A stretch of DNA of 64,000 bases, taken from NCBI GenBank assembly GCA_023974075.1, contig CM043790.1:5664281-5728280 (forward strand). Direction: 5' to 3'. Positions 1 to 13,500 of this stretch are shown here, one piece after another. Position 1 is the first letter of the stretch. Every line of letters begins with the position of its first letter. The notes beneath the pieces are model-generated. The model ran no database searches. It was not told the origin of the DNA and was given only the letters and a program-made list of their open reading frames with translations. The DNA is from Chaenocephalus aceratus. Its lineage: Eukaryota > Chordata > Actinopteri > Perciformes > Channichthyidae. A program made the translations under genes and the position numbers.

Positions 1-84
1 TTAGACTTCTCCAGCGTGCTCATCTTCAGTTTCTTTCCGCCCAGACGATTCATGATGCTCGACATGCCTGCAGGCCGCTTGACA
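1..84 (-). CDS. cfdp1: cfdp1 coding exon 6, cut by the window edge
   Basis: The acceptor is TGTGCACAG at 85-93. It encodes SVKRPAGMSSIMNRLGG, then KKLKMSTLEKS, the beginning of the BCNT-C domain. The exon reaches base 1, so its true end and the remaining C-terminal coding sequence are not visible. Confidence 0.9.
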   Translation of the reverse strand, partial: CQAACRHVEHHESSGRKETEDEHAGEV

Positions 85-3000
85 CTGTGCACACACAAGG
101 AGGGGGGGGGACTTTAGACGTTCTGCTACACGTGTTCAAAATCATGCTAATGAGATCAACAGAGATCAGAGGAAATAAGAACCATGTAACACTTTAACGT
201 TTGTTTTTAATATACATCAACTGACACTCTTAAATGGCCTCAATGGACCAGCTTGATCTGATCAGCTGTAATGTCTTTTTTACATTTTGTGAACAAAAAT
301 CCATGCTGCCATTTGTAAATATACGATGTACTGTTAAACCATCATAATGAGGCTTTTTTTTATGTAGACTAAAATGTCAAAAGTCAAAAATGGTGTTATG
401 AAGAACTCGGTCAAATACCAATCAGTAAAGACATGCAGAGATCATGGAAGAGATACAAAACAAACTGGCCCAGCATCCAAACATCAACTGAAGTTTAATG
501 AGATACAAAGTCCCACTCTATAGAAATGCTGGTATTCCATGCTGCACAAACACACACACTAACTGGTCTTCCATGGAGTGGTGCAGCAATGGGTCCTCAA
601 ATCCAGAAATTACCGAGTTGGCTTTGGTTTTCAAAAACATGCTTCTGGTTAAATGCCTCAAACACGGCTGTGGATAAGACACGCCCACGAGATGTTTCAC
701 GTTTTGTTTTACGACAGTAAACACACAGGTAGATACTCCACTGGTGAATATCTGAAATGTCTATGTGTCATAAAAACAGTGGTTGCTAACAAGTGACTAA
801 ATGGGACCACTAAACGTCATCATGGCGAATATAGCTCTTTAGCTTAGCGGTGGTGACATGATGTCATGCGACCGTGATGTAGTTCATTTATAGCGGTTAC
901 CTTTTGACTTCACGCTATTGCAGTGTTTCCCACATCATTTGATTCTATTTGTGGGGGCTCCGCACTCGCAACCTTCCGATCATCAGCCCACCTCACTATC
1001 CATTAGACCACAACAAAAAAACTCACCATCACAACTTAACACCTAACTCCACTCAACTGCTGCAAAAAAACTACACTAACCCAATTCTAAGCTGCATCTT
1101 AACCTTTTGCAGCGCTGTGAAGTAGTGTGAACCGGCCAAAACGTCCTTACTAGAAGACTGCAGTGGAGAGCACGCACGCACGCACGTCTGTTAAGCACTT
1201 AAGCCAACTTCTATTAACAAAATGTTATTAGATTACAGACGTTTGCTGTATAAAAATCTATTCTGCTGCTCAGAATTATTTTATTTTTTGTATTGTTTTC
1301 AGGTTGCCTCATGACTTTCCCTCTCACTGATGGTGAGTCGCTGGTCGCTAACACCGCCAGTCTTAAGATGGCATACACTCTGTCCTCAAGTGATGTGATT
1401 TATACAGTATCAGAGGAGTCTCTAGAAAAAAAGAAGAAGCTATTAATCACTTTATGAAAGCATAATGATGTTCCCCTGGAGACCACAGCAGACTGGGCTT
1501 TTCATTTACTGCTGCATGACTGGTCACAGACGTCGTTAATTACTGTGAGCCTTTTAAACACCGCTCATTTTGGCATTCCACAATTACATACAGCCACTCA
1601 TAGTAACGTGCTCAAGTTGCAGTGTGAAGCTCCAAAGTCCAAGTTTCCCTTTTTTCTCCCTCATATCAAAGGTCTTTCAATCATTTCGCATCAGGCTGAG
1701 GCTTCCTACCTGTCCATGAATAGACCCATACATTAAAAGAAATCATAACATACACTGAACAAAAATATAAATGCAACACTTTTGTTTTTGCTCCCATCTT
1801 TCATGAGATGAACTCAAAGATCTAAAACATTTTCTATAAACACAAAATAACCATTTCTCTCAAATATTGTTCACAAATCTGAAAACATCTGTGATAGTGA
1901 GCACTTCTCCTTTGCCGAGATAATCCATCCCACCTCACAGGTGTGGCATATCAAGATGCTGATTAGACAGCATGATTATTGCACAGGTGTGCCTTAGGCT
2001 GGCCACAATAAAAGGCCACTCTAAAACGATCAGTTTCATCACACAGCACAATGCCACAGATGTCGCAAGTTTTGAGGGAGCGTGCAATTGGCATGCTGAC
2101 AGCAGGAATGTCCACCAGAGCTGTTGCCCGTGAATTGAATGTTCATTTCTCTACCATAAGCCGTCTCCAAAGGCGTTTCAGAGAATTTGGCAGTACATCC
2201 AACCGGCCTCACAACCGCAGACCACGTGTAACCACACCAGCCCAGGACCTCCACATCCAGCATGTTCACCTCCAAGATGGTCTGAGACCAGCCACTCGGA
2301 CAGCTGCTGCAACAATCGGTTTGCATAACCAAAGAATGTCTGCACAAACTGTCAGAAACCGTCTCAGGGAAGCTCGTCTGCATGCTCGTCGTCCTCATCG
2401 GGGTCTCGACCTGACTCCGGTTCGTCGTCGTAACCGACTTGAGTGGGCAAGTGCTCACATTCGATGGCGTCTGGCGCGTTGGAGAGGTGTTCTCTTCACG
2501 GATGAATCCCGGTTTTCACTGTTCAGGGCAGATGGCAGACAGCGTGTGTGGCGTTGTGTGGGTGAGCGGTTTTCTGATGTCAATGTTGTGAATCGAGTGG
2601 CCCATGGTGGTGGGGGGGTTAGGGTATGGGCAGGCGTATGTTATGGACGACGAACACAGGTGCATTTTATTGATGGCATTGTGAATGCACAGAGATACCG
2701 TGACGAGATCCTGAGGCCCATTGTTGTGCCATTCATCCACGACCATCACCTCATGTTGCAGCATGATAATGCACGGCCCCATGTTGCAAGGATCTGTACA
2801 CAATTCCTGGAGGCTGAAAACATCCCAGTTCTTGCATGGCCAGCATACTCACCGGACATGTCACCCATTGAGCATGTTTGGGATGCTCTGGATCGGCGTG
2901 TACGACAGCGTGTTCCAGTTCCTGCCAATATCCAGCAACTTGGCAGCCATTGAAGAGGAGTGGACCAACATTCCACAGGCCACAATCAACAACCTGATCA

Positions 3001-4503
3001 ACTCTATGCGAAGGAGATGTGTTGCACTGCGTGAGGCAAATGGTGGTCACACCAGATACTGACTGGTTTTCGGACCCCCCCAGACCCCCCCAATAAAGCA
3101 AAACTGCACGTTTCAGAGTGGCCTTTTATTGTGGCCAGCCTAAGCCACACCTGTGCAATAATCATGCTGTCTAATCAGCATCTTGATATGCCACACCTGT
3201 GAGGTGGGATGGATTATCTCGGCAAAAGAGAAGTGCTCACTATCACAGATTTTTTCCAGATTTGTGAACAATATTTGAGATAAATGGTTTTATATAGAAA
3301 ATGTTTTAGATCTTTGAGTTCATTTCATGAAAAATGGGAGCAAAAACAAAAGTGTTGCATTTATATTTTTGTTCAGTGTATATAAAGCTGGTAAAAGAAA
3401 AAGTGTTTGAATTCGTACATTAACAGGTTTATGATATCACTGCCCCGTCCAAGACACGAATGGATCTGATTTTAATTACATTTGACTCGAGTGTTTCGTC
3501 AACTTAATGTGTTGCTTAAAATAATACTTCTGCATACAGTATGTGACACTGTCAGTGTTGCACGGCCAGATACGGCTCAAGAAGCTGACTCAGATAAGGA
3601 AATATATGATGATACATTATGATGTGATATGAATGATAATGGGATACATCGACGTCTGCACTCACAGTGCCGCGGACTGTACGTAATGTTACTTTGATCC
3701 GGTTACTTATGTTGTGGCACTAATGTTATAATAGTCAGATTGCTCTGAAGATGGGAGGTGATATTCTATTCATTTTCACGCTAAGAAGTGAACCAGCGTC
3801 GTAGGACGCCATATTTCTCGAAGGAAGGAGATTTAAAATCCCTTACAATGTGATCTGAGCAGCAAATGCACCTTTTCATACACAATATCTTCCTGCATGA
3901 CATTCTTTTGTTAAATAAAACATACAGAGACGTCCCTTAGTGGTCAATAGCAGACGTGTTTGCAGTTTTCTACAGAACAACTGATCAAAATAACATGTAG
4001 GAAGTATCCTCTCTCAGATCCTCAGCAGCACACGGCAAAATGTAAGAGTTGGCGAGATAATTAAAAACGCAAGTATGCAGGTAGTAAAATTAACAATTCC
4101 AATAATTGTAGTTAAATCTTGTGTAACATCATGCCATAGAATAGATGGTATTTTAGAAAACGAATGTGTGTTTAGTCAGTGGTAGACCCTTCTGTATCTC
4201 AGCACTACCAAATTTCAAAGAATCATTTTGTATTAAGGCTCAAACTGGTTGCTTCAAATGATATGCTTATATTATGTTTTAAAAGGCCTTTATCCTGCAG
4301 TCTGGAGATGTATAAATGTGAATGTGTTAGGTCCAACACAGAGCTAAACATAATACTAAAGGAGGAGTTCACTTTCCTTTTGCAGAGTGAGATGAAAAGT
4401 TGATGGATATCTTGTTTATGTCTGTGTGTTGAGTTGGAGCCAGGACGTGGTTAGCCTAGCTTAGCATAAAGACTAGAAGTAGAGGAAACAGATGTAGGGG
4501 GGG

Positions 4504-4583
<80 letters not shown>

Positions 4584-7500
4584 CGCTGATGGCTCTTTCC
4601 CATTTTACACGCAGCTGAGATAAACAGGAAATAGCTTTTGGACACACTGTACTTCCTGTCTGTTGGAAGATGATTTCCTGTTTCCTGTCTGGGGTTTTGG
4701 AGGGAAGATGTGCCCTTTCCCAAATGATTTAAATTGCCATGGCAACGAAAGGTCATAACTGCGGTAGAGAAAAGGCACACACGCACACAAACTGAGTAGA
4801 GTGTAGCTTCAATAACACAATACTAAATGTGATTCAACCAATCCTGGGGCTCTTTTAGGCAGCAATCACATCATGTACGTGTCAGTGTGTGGGGGAATGC
4901 TGTATGTAAAGATGTGAGGGTACCTGGGGCCAGGCAGAGGGGGCTGGCTGCCGCCTGAGGTCTCCTCCTCCTCCTCGTCTTCTTCGTCCTCCTTCCGGTT
5001 CTCCAGATATATCTTAGCTTCTTTGGAGTCAGCTGATACCACTTTATTCACCCTGACAGAGGGAGACAGACACACAGCGTGCTCAACTGTTTGCACATGA
5101 ATAGAAGTAATACAGTATGTCTATGGAGCAGTTTGAAACAGCCAGTATATGATGGTGAAACTAGCCTTACTAGCTCGGAAAAACCCTACTTTTGTGTTGT
5201 TAACGTTAACACTCTGGAATCACCTGGAAACCTTAATGTGTAAAAAAGTTCAACCCCAACTTCATCCAGTAATACCAATGAATATTTGAACCATGAATTG
5301 CATGGTAGTGAAAATGCAAAGAAAGCAGACGATGAAGAATGGTTACTGCAATTGTTAGCTTTACATGTAGATGTGTTGAAAACAGAGTAAAGGAACTTTT
5401 TCTAAACATGCTTGAGGTTCTTGAAGTGCACAAGAGTGTGAGATAGTGGACAGTCTCCACTGTAGGAACAGATAGAGCTGCAGGACGATATCAATCTGTG
5501 TAGCTCACATTATACACAGGGGGAAGTGTCCATGCTGTAACTAAGAGTCTGAATTTTCTTACCAGTTTGACGTGTTATTATAACACCAAACATGTTTAGA
5601 TTTTGACTCCCCCCAAAATACGGGTAAAAACAAGTGTTTGAAACTTTTAACCATGCATCACTAATGCAATTATTTTTCATTGATTTACATCTCCAATTAT
5701 TTTTATTCTTAATAGCTGACACCCATTTTCTACTCACACGGCATACTGACCAATCCCACAGTCAAGAAACTAAGTTTAATTTCTCTGGTTTTAGTAAGTT
5801 GACTTATTTGTATGCTTGCTCAATGTTTTGTTAACCCCTTACTTTTAGTAAAGCACTTGACTCAACTCAGAAAAAAAGTCCACTAAATTGAAATCAGAGT
5901 CATTATGTTTGAGTGTATATTAGATTCCTCACAGTTGAGGGGAACATGTGGAGTTTCAGTTTCCCATTGTGCTCCAAATGATGAGCTATGAGAGGAAATC
6001 TGCTTAGGGATGCAGAACACTTTTTTAATTTAGCAAGTAAACTAGTTTATATAGAAAGTTGTTGATAGATTTGACACTTCTTCATTCAAATGTGGATTAA
6101 TGTTACCTTTTTAAACAAATAAATATATAGAAAGGGCATATTTTTTGTCATCAATATAACTAATCTACACAGCCCATTCTGCATCTCAATCCTCTCATTA
6201 CATTACATTACATTGCATTTAGCTGACGCTTTTATCCAAAGCGACTTACAATAAGTACATTCGACCAGGAAGACACAACCTTGAAGAAAACAGAATCATA
6301 TAAGTACATCAGGTTTCTTAGAGCTAAAACATTTCAAGTGCTACTCAACTGGCTTTAGGTAAGCCAGTCCTTTATTAGTATATAAGTGCTTTGTTAGTCA
6401 TTCTATCGCTCAAAGTGGAGTCGAAAGAGATGAGTTTTCAGTCTGCGCCGGAAGATGTGCAGGCTTTCTGCTGTCCTGATATCAATGGGGAGCTCATTCC
6501 ACCATTTTGGAGCCAGGATAGCAAACCCACGTGTTTTTGCTGATGGGAACTTGGGTCCCCCTCGCAATGCGGCTGCAGCGAGCCGTTTGGCTGATGCAGA
6601 GCGGAGTGCACGTGCTGGGATGTACAGTGCCTGGATGTAGGAAGGGCCAGATCCATTCGCAGCATGGTACGCAAGTACCATTGTCTTGAAGTGGATTCTA
6701 GCAGTTACCGGAAGCCAGTGGAGGGAGCGGAGGAGCGGAGTGGTGTAGGAGAATTTAGGAAGGTTGAAGACCAGACGAGCCGCACCATTCTGGATGAGCT
6801 GCAGAGGTCGGATGGCACATGCAGGTAGACCAGCCAGGAGGGAGTTGCAGTAGTCTAGGCCTGAGATGACGAGAGCCTGGACCAGAACCTGCGTCGCTTT
6901 CTGGGTCAGGTGGGGACGCATCCTCCTGATGTTGTAAAGCGTGTATCTGCAGCAGCGGGTTGTAGCAGCGATGTTTGCAGTGAAGGACAGGTTGTTATCT
7001 AGGATCACACCCAGATTCCTTGCAGTCTGAGTCGGGGAAACAACAGAGGTGCCGATGTTGATTGTTAAGTCAAGAGTGGGACAATCTTTTCCCGGAAGGA
7101 AAAGCAGTTCAGTCTTGTCAAGGTTGAGCTTGAGGTGGTGAGCAGACATCCACTGAGAGATGTCAGCTAGACAAGCAGAGAAGTGTGCGACGACCTGGGT
7201 CTCTGAGCGGGGAAAGGACAGAATTAATTGGGTGTCGTCAGCGTAGCAGTGGTATGAAAAACCATGCGGGCTAATGACTGATCCGAGCGAGTTTGTGTAC
7301 AGGGAGAAGAGGAGGGGACCAAGAACAGAGCCCTGAGGGACCCCTGTAGTTAATTGACAAGGGTCGGACTCGGACCCTCTCCAAGTTACCCTGTAGGTGC
7401 GGTCTTTGAGGTATGAGGTGAGGAGGAAAAGTGCAGAGCCTGAAACTCCAAGTTCATGGAGAGTGCGAAGGAGGATCTGATGGTTCACCGTGTCGAATGC

Positions 7501-10500
7501 AGCAGACAGGTCCAGAAGGATGATGACAGAGGAGAGGGAGGCTACTTTAGCCATGTGCAGTTCCTCAGAGACAGCAAGGAGGGCAGTTTCTATTGAGTGA
7601 CCTGCCTTGAAACCAGACTGGTGCGGATCCAGAAGGTTGTTCTGATGGAGATAACAGGAGAGTTGTTTAAAGACAGCGCGTTCAAGTGTTTTAGACAGGA
7701 ACGGGAGGAGAGAGACAGGCCTGTAGTTTATAACATCGGACGGGTTGAGAGTGGGTTTCTTTAGGAGAGGGTTTACTCTTGCCTCCTTGAGACTGTTTGG
7801 AAAGTGACCAGAAGTTAGAGAAGTGTTGATTAAATGGAAGAGAAACTGTAGAATATCAGGAGCGATAGTTTGAAGGAGGTTTGAGGGTCCAGAGGACAGG
7901 TGGTAGGGCGGGTAGAGGTAATGAGGGTAAGAACCTCACTTGGAGAGAGAGGGGAAAAGGAAGTCAGTGTGTGGGTGAAAGGAGGGTCTGGTGACCCAGC
8001 GGTGAGTAAAGGTGAGTCAGAAAAAGAAGAGCGAATATCATCCACCTTTTTTTCAAAGTGGTTAACAAAGTCGCTTGACAGAAGGGAGGAGGGGGGAGGG
8101 GCTTTGGGAGGGTCCAAGAGGGTGGAGAAGATGGAAAATAGTTTTTTTGGGATTGGAATAGGAAGATTGGATCTTATCTTGAAAGAACGTGCTTTTTGCC
8201 TGAGAGATCGAAGCAGAGAAAGAGGAGAGGAGAGCCTGATAGGTTAGGAGGTCGTCGCGGTGTTTGGATTTCCACCGTTTTCGCTCAGCAGCCCGAAGGA
8301 TGGTTCTATTAGCGCGCAGTGCGTCATTTAGCCAGGGAGCAGGAGGGGACTGACGAGCCTGCCGAGATGTGAGAGGACAGAGAGAGTCCAGAGAGGATGA
8401 GAGAGTAGAGAGGAGAGTTTCCGCAGCAGAGTTTGGAGGCAGAAGTTGGAACGAGTCAGAGGAAGGGAGGGCTGAGAGCACCGATGAGGCAAGGGTAGAG
8501 GGGGAGAGGGAACGAAGGTTGCGGCGGACAGGTTCAGAATTAGAAGAGATTAGTTCGTTATGTTTGGAAAGGGGTAGAGAGAATGAAATGAAGAAGTGAT
8601 CCGAGGTGTGGAGCGGGTTTTCAGAGAGGTTAGAAGTAGTGCAGTTCCTTGAGAATATGAGATCAAGGACATTGCCAGCTTTATGAGTTGGTGGGGAAGG
8701 AGACAGTGTGAAAGCAAAGGCGGTTAAAAGAGATGTTAGTTCGTCTATCTTCCCCGTCTGGAGGTTGAAGTCTCCGAGAAGTACAGCGGGAGGACCAGTT
8801 TCAGGGATGTGTGAGAGGAGATTATCCAATTCCTCCAAGAAGTCCCCCAAGGCGCCTGGTGGACGGTAGAGAACAACAATGGTTAATTGTATAGGATGGG
8901 TTACTGTGACGGCATGGAATTCAAAGGTGGAAGGAGTGAAGTTAGGTAGCTTGAAGAGGGAAAAGCTCCATTTGGGAGAGAGCAGGAGACCAGTGCCACC
9001 TCCTCTGCCAGTGGGTCTGGGTGTATGGGTGAAGGAATATGCTGTGGAGAGAGCTGCTGGGGTGGATGTGTTGGATGGAGTAATCCAGGTCTCAGTGAGA
9101 GCAAGGAAATCCAGAGACTGCAGGGAAGCGTAGCCAGAAATGAAGTCAGCCTGAGGAACAGCTGACTGGCAGTTCCACAGGCCGCCTGAAACTAGATGTT
9201 GGATCTCATGCCCCTTTCACACAAACGCGTTTTCAGCTCCGGCTCGGAGCCGGAGCCTGAAAAGTACCGGTTTTTCCTGTTCACACCGCAGAGGCGCCGC
9301 CTCTTAGCTCCGGAATCCGGTTCACTTCCAGCTCCAAAAAAGTGTCGGTCTAGAGGCAAGAGCTTCGGAGCTAAGAGGCGGCGTCGCTTATGTCTCTCTT
9401 ACGTCGAGGCGGGGGCAGGGGCAGATTCGTCGTTGAAGTAGATGCTGAAGACCACAAAGAAGTCTTGTATTTCGCATGTGATGTTTGTAAAGTTCCAAGT
9501 AAAGTCGTCCGATGCCTTCCATTTCGTTTCGTAAGAGGATAACCAAAGCGAACAGCACTTCAATACAATCGACCATTGTTGTTGTTGTCAATGTGAGGGA
9601 TTTCCGCGCGATTTGGATTTTATGAAGCAGGCACATAAACGGTGACGTCATGACGCAGCAGCGGCAGCTCTGGACGGTGTGAACAGAGCGGGAGCAGAAA
9701 AGGGAAACCGGAGCTGAACCAGAAAAGCTCCCGCCCGGAGCTAGAAAGGGAAAAGCGCTGGTGTGAAAGCCGCATCTGTGGAGCATGTGGGATAGACGAG
9801 AGCAGGCCGGTTATATCGATTAGGAGATACACGGGGCCAGTGATAATTACGAGAAGACACATAAACAGGAATGGAGAAAATACACATGATTATAGCATGA
9901 GGGGCTAAAAAACTAAATTAAATAAAACACCAGCGATACTTGGCTCAATCAAAGTAGGATTTGCCTCCTCTTTGCCACCCTCGTGACTCCAGCAGGACTC
10001 TATTGTCTTTGTCAGTCTTCGTCTGTCTGACGCTCCAGGAAAGTGCTACCTAAAATGGACACCTGACTACTGAGTTCTCACAGCTGTGGGGCCACGCCCC
10101 TTTAATTAGTTAACTCTCTGCAGCTGGTGGCCCTCAAAAGGAAATCGAGACTGGCTCCCTCCTGAGTTGCTATTAGGCTTGTTTGAGACAAGCAAGACCT
10201 GCGCAGACCTGCGCAGACCTGCGCAGTTGCGATCAACGTCTTGCTAGTGCGTTGCATGATGGTTAGTCATTTTGTCCGACTTGCTCTGGAGGCTCGCCCA
10301 CATGAGACTTTGAAATCTCGCGGGACAAAGACGCCCGCAGCCTTGAGAGCGAGGCAGGCGAGTTGGCGCAGTTGCTCTCCACGAGCTGCGGAAGCGAAAT
10401 GCTTGATGGGAAACGGCTCGCTGGTATCTCGAGCTGAGCGCTCATTGGTGGTTTTTACCACGTGCTGCTGATGAAACTCTCCAATTGGCTGGCAAAAGTT

Positions 10501-13500
10501 TGTTGTTGTTTTGTGTCAGTTTTACGTCGCCACATCCATTCTCATTTTTCATCATTGTTCCACAATGTTTATCATCATGAAATTAATATCTATATATTTT
10601 ATACTATACTGCTTACCGTTTTCATACTTTATATATCTTAGCATATTCATACACACTGTTCATACTGCTCACAGGCTGATATCTAGTGTATTCATACCCC
10701 ACTGTTTATTCATCATTCAATTCATTCATTCTGTTATTCTGTAGATTGTGTACATTACTTTCCACTTCACTGCTTGTTGCACCTGTTTAGAAGCTGAACT
10801 GCATTTCGTTGTCTCAGTACCTGTAATATGTGCAATAACAATAAAGTTTCTCTTTAAGTTAAACCAAATCATTAAAATAAAATCTATTGTAATGTAATGA
10901 TTTGGTTTAACCTTATTTATTGAATACATCATTTAAAATGGCAAGATTAAATCAAATTACATCCATGTTGGACACATCATAAAGCTTAAAGTGGCAGCTA
11001 AAGAATTAACACAGCAGCAGGTCTGTTCAACTCATTCTCATGAAGCTTCATGTGTGCGGATCTGAAGGGACTGATCATTTGTAGCCTGTCCACCTATCAG
11101 TTTTGCAAACATTAAGAGGGAGGAGCATTTCTAATTATGGAACCCAGTCACTGGTGTGGTTCATCATCATGACTGAATTAACACACCTATAAAGCAATGG
11201 AGATCACCTTTGTCTACAGTGGGTAAAATGGAATTTCCGCCATTGCAAACCCAGCCAGTCAAGCCGACTCCGAGTCCGAGCTGTCCGACTTAAGACGAGC
11301 TTCTTGACACCTCCCCCGGCTGCGATCGGCTACTCTCGTCTACTTTCGAGGCGAGCCGCAATGTGTCTCAAACAAGCCTAGTGTCTTTTCAGTGGCACAA
11401 TGGTTTTACAATTACATTAAACCCTAAGTTATAAAGTTATTAGTTTAACCCTTAATACAGTTACACCTACTCAATAAAGCTCTTAGTATTCTACACATGT
11501 TTAAATCAAAGTTAACCCTAGCAGTCAGTTAGTTCAGTTTTAAGGTTTCTGTCAAATGAGTTGTCCCAAGTTTCTGCCTGACATACTGTAGCGGTTTTGA
11601 GATTTAAAATCACAATTTCAATCAGATCAACTACAGAGCATTTATACAGAGTACACACACAGAAGTCTAAAAACAGAATGTTACTTAATTCTAGAAGTCA
11701 CCAGTTGTTATCCTGTCAAAATCGAGTTGCACACGAAACTCTCCCTCAACACATGCTGTACCACACACTCGCAGTCAGAGGAAAACATGTGTGTGTGTCT
11801 CTCTGTGGGGTTAGATAGGGAGGCTATATGAGGAACAACCGCTGCATCCTCTGGGAACATCAGCTCTGCACAGACTACACCACCACTTGCATCCATCATG
11901 GCGGCACTAAAAGGCTTTCCCTGTTATATATGCTAATTACATGCAGCCATAATTACACAGAGTACACACTGAGTCTCGTCTCAGGGAGGGAACAGAAACC
12001 TATGGGAGTCCCAGAGAGAGCTGAAAAAACACGAGGGCCACCGCAGTACGGCTACTCTTTGAAATATTTCAGTACTTGCAGACGATTATTTCATAGAAAA
12101 TCGATGTTCAGACATAAACTCAGTACAATGTTCACTTCAGCAGCATTTATTGTGGCTCTGGGGATGTTTTGAAGAGCAATCTGTTTCAGTAATTACAGAG
12201 CACGAAGCTTCATGCATAATCATCCTTATGAATTATTATACCCAGAGTCAAATCTGGTTTCCGAGTAAAGACTGCTCAGATGTAAACATGTAGGACGGGA
12301 TATTACATGCTCCACATTCAGACTGCAGGGGCGTGGCTGTCTGTGGCATGTACAGTTTGTTCTGTTACACAGTAATAATGATACTGTTTTGATGGGAACA
12401 CACAATCTCATGAGCTAGGATATTTACTTGTGCCTGGTTAAAGACATGCAAACTGAGTCTGTTGCAGGACCTTATTTAACTGTTCACATTAGCAGCCACA
12501 TATAATTAAAGATATTAGTGCTTGCATTGTAAAGTCTGTTAACAACATGTTTTATAGGGCTTCATTTGTGTCAGTATTATTTTTCAGAACAGATCACCAA
12601 GCAGGCAGAGTTCCCGGTCAACATGTCCGTTAAAGTTTAAATCTTCCGGACAAAATGAGAAAAGTGCCGGTCAAAGGTCTTCTTTGTTATTTATTGTGCT
12701 TTAAAACAAATTGATATGATTCGATATTAAACAAACTGATTATAGTAGATTAACTACATTATTCAAACGTGTACAGTAACTTATAATAACACGGGAATAA
12801 TAAACAGAGCGCTCTCCCTCTCCTGACAGCCAGTCAGTACCATGCAGCTCGCGGATCTAGTAATGAGTAACCCGACAGTAAAACTAAACATATCTATAAC
12901 TAGTTACGGTAGTTTGAGAGGTCATTAAAATAGCTACGTGTGATATTCTAACCTGAAGTGTGTGTTTTGTTCCGCTCACCGCTGCATGTGATCTGCAGAG
13001 CTGCGTGTCGACTCGTCAGCAGCAGCTGATCTCTCTCTCCCGTCAGATTAGACTTCACTCGCGTTTATCTCCATATCGATCAGATCCAGCTAGTTCTAGC
13101 TAATGATATGACTACCTGCTTATTAAAAGACCCCTAAACAATAAGTGTCGCTATGCAACCGGGTGAGGCCACAAAGTATAGCGCAGCATTATGCATTTGT
13201 TTACATGCTCACCGGAACCCCGAGGCATTACCAACAGATCAACGCACAATCAACCCATACAGGACATCTCTTTCTCCACATTAAGTAGACATTAGAATTG
13301 ACTATTCTTGTCTGTCACATACTCTTCTGTCTGTCATATAAATGGCGCAAGTTGCGCAACTGATGTGGTATTGCGCTAAACGGAAATTATTTTGAACGGA
13401 CATTTTGACCGGAGAGATTTAGATTTGCCGGTCTTGAGCATATTTTACCGGTCGTAGTACACAAATGTGTGCGAGGTAATATAAATAGAACCAATTCAAA

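Larger units (their letters stand above)
1753..3378 (+). mobile_element. Tc1/mariner-type DNA transposon, nearly complete
   Basis: A 1626-bp element is bounded by CACTGAACAAAAATATAA on the left and its reverse complement on the right, and flanked by TA at 1751-1752 and 3379-3380, the TA duplication expected of Tc1/mariner. The terminal repeats run about 270 bp each. They are long and nearly identical, so the insertion looks fairly young. One transposase gene lies inside and carries a frameshift, so the copy is probably not autonomous. It sits in cfdp1 intron 5 in antisense orientation to the gene. Confidence 0.95.
85..4923 (-). other. cfdp1 intron 5, with a Tc1 insertion
   Basis: This is an AT-rich intron. 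It contains the Tc1 element at 1753-3378 and a long GT microsatellite at 4507-4582. Near 921 there is a CAGTGTTTCCCAC motif resembling a hAT terminus, with no matching right end seen. A roughly 130-bp dispersed repeat lies at about 770-900. I recognise no gene in it besides the transposase. Confidence 0.7.
6197..10130 (-). mobile_element. L2-like LINE, copy A
   Basis: It is read on the minus strand. The 3' end at 6197 carries the ATTAC tandem tail and the teleost LINE end that includes GCATTTAGCTGACGCTTTTA. Going 5' there are the RT (6403-7554), a damaged linker and the endonuclease region (about 8060-9207). An inserted MITE lies at 9208-9776, and more 5' sequence matching copy B (40580-40930) runs to about 10130. 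It lies in cfdp1 intron 4 in the same orientation as the gene. At least two frameshifts and the MITE make it inactive. Confidence 0.9.

Noticed and set aside
2039..3101. Long minus-strand frames across the Tc1 transposase
   Set aside because: Antisense shadows of a well-recognised transposase.
4451..4790. Open frames rich in Thr-His on the minus strand
   Set aside because: They are translations of the GT microsatellite at 4507-4582. The same applies to Cys-Val and Thr-His frames at 54194-54511 and 56464-56560.
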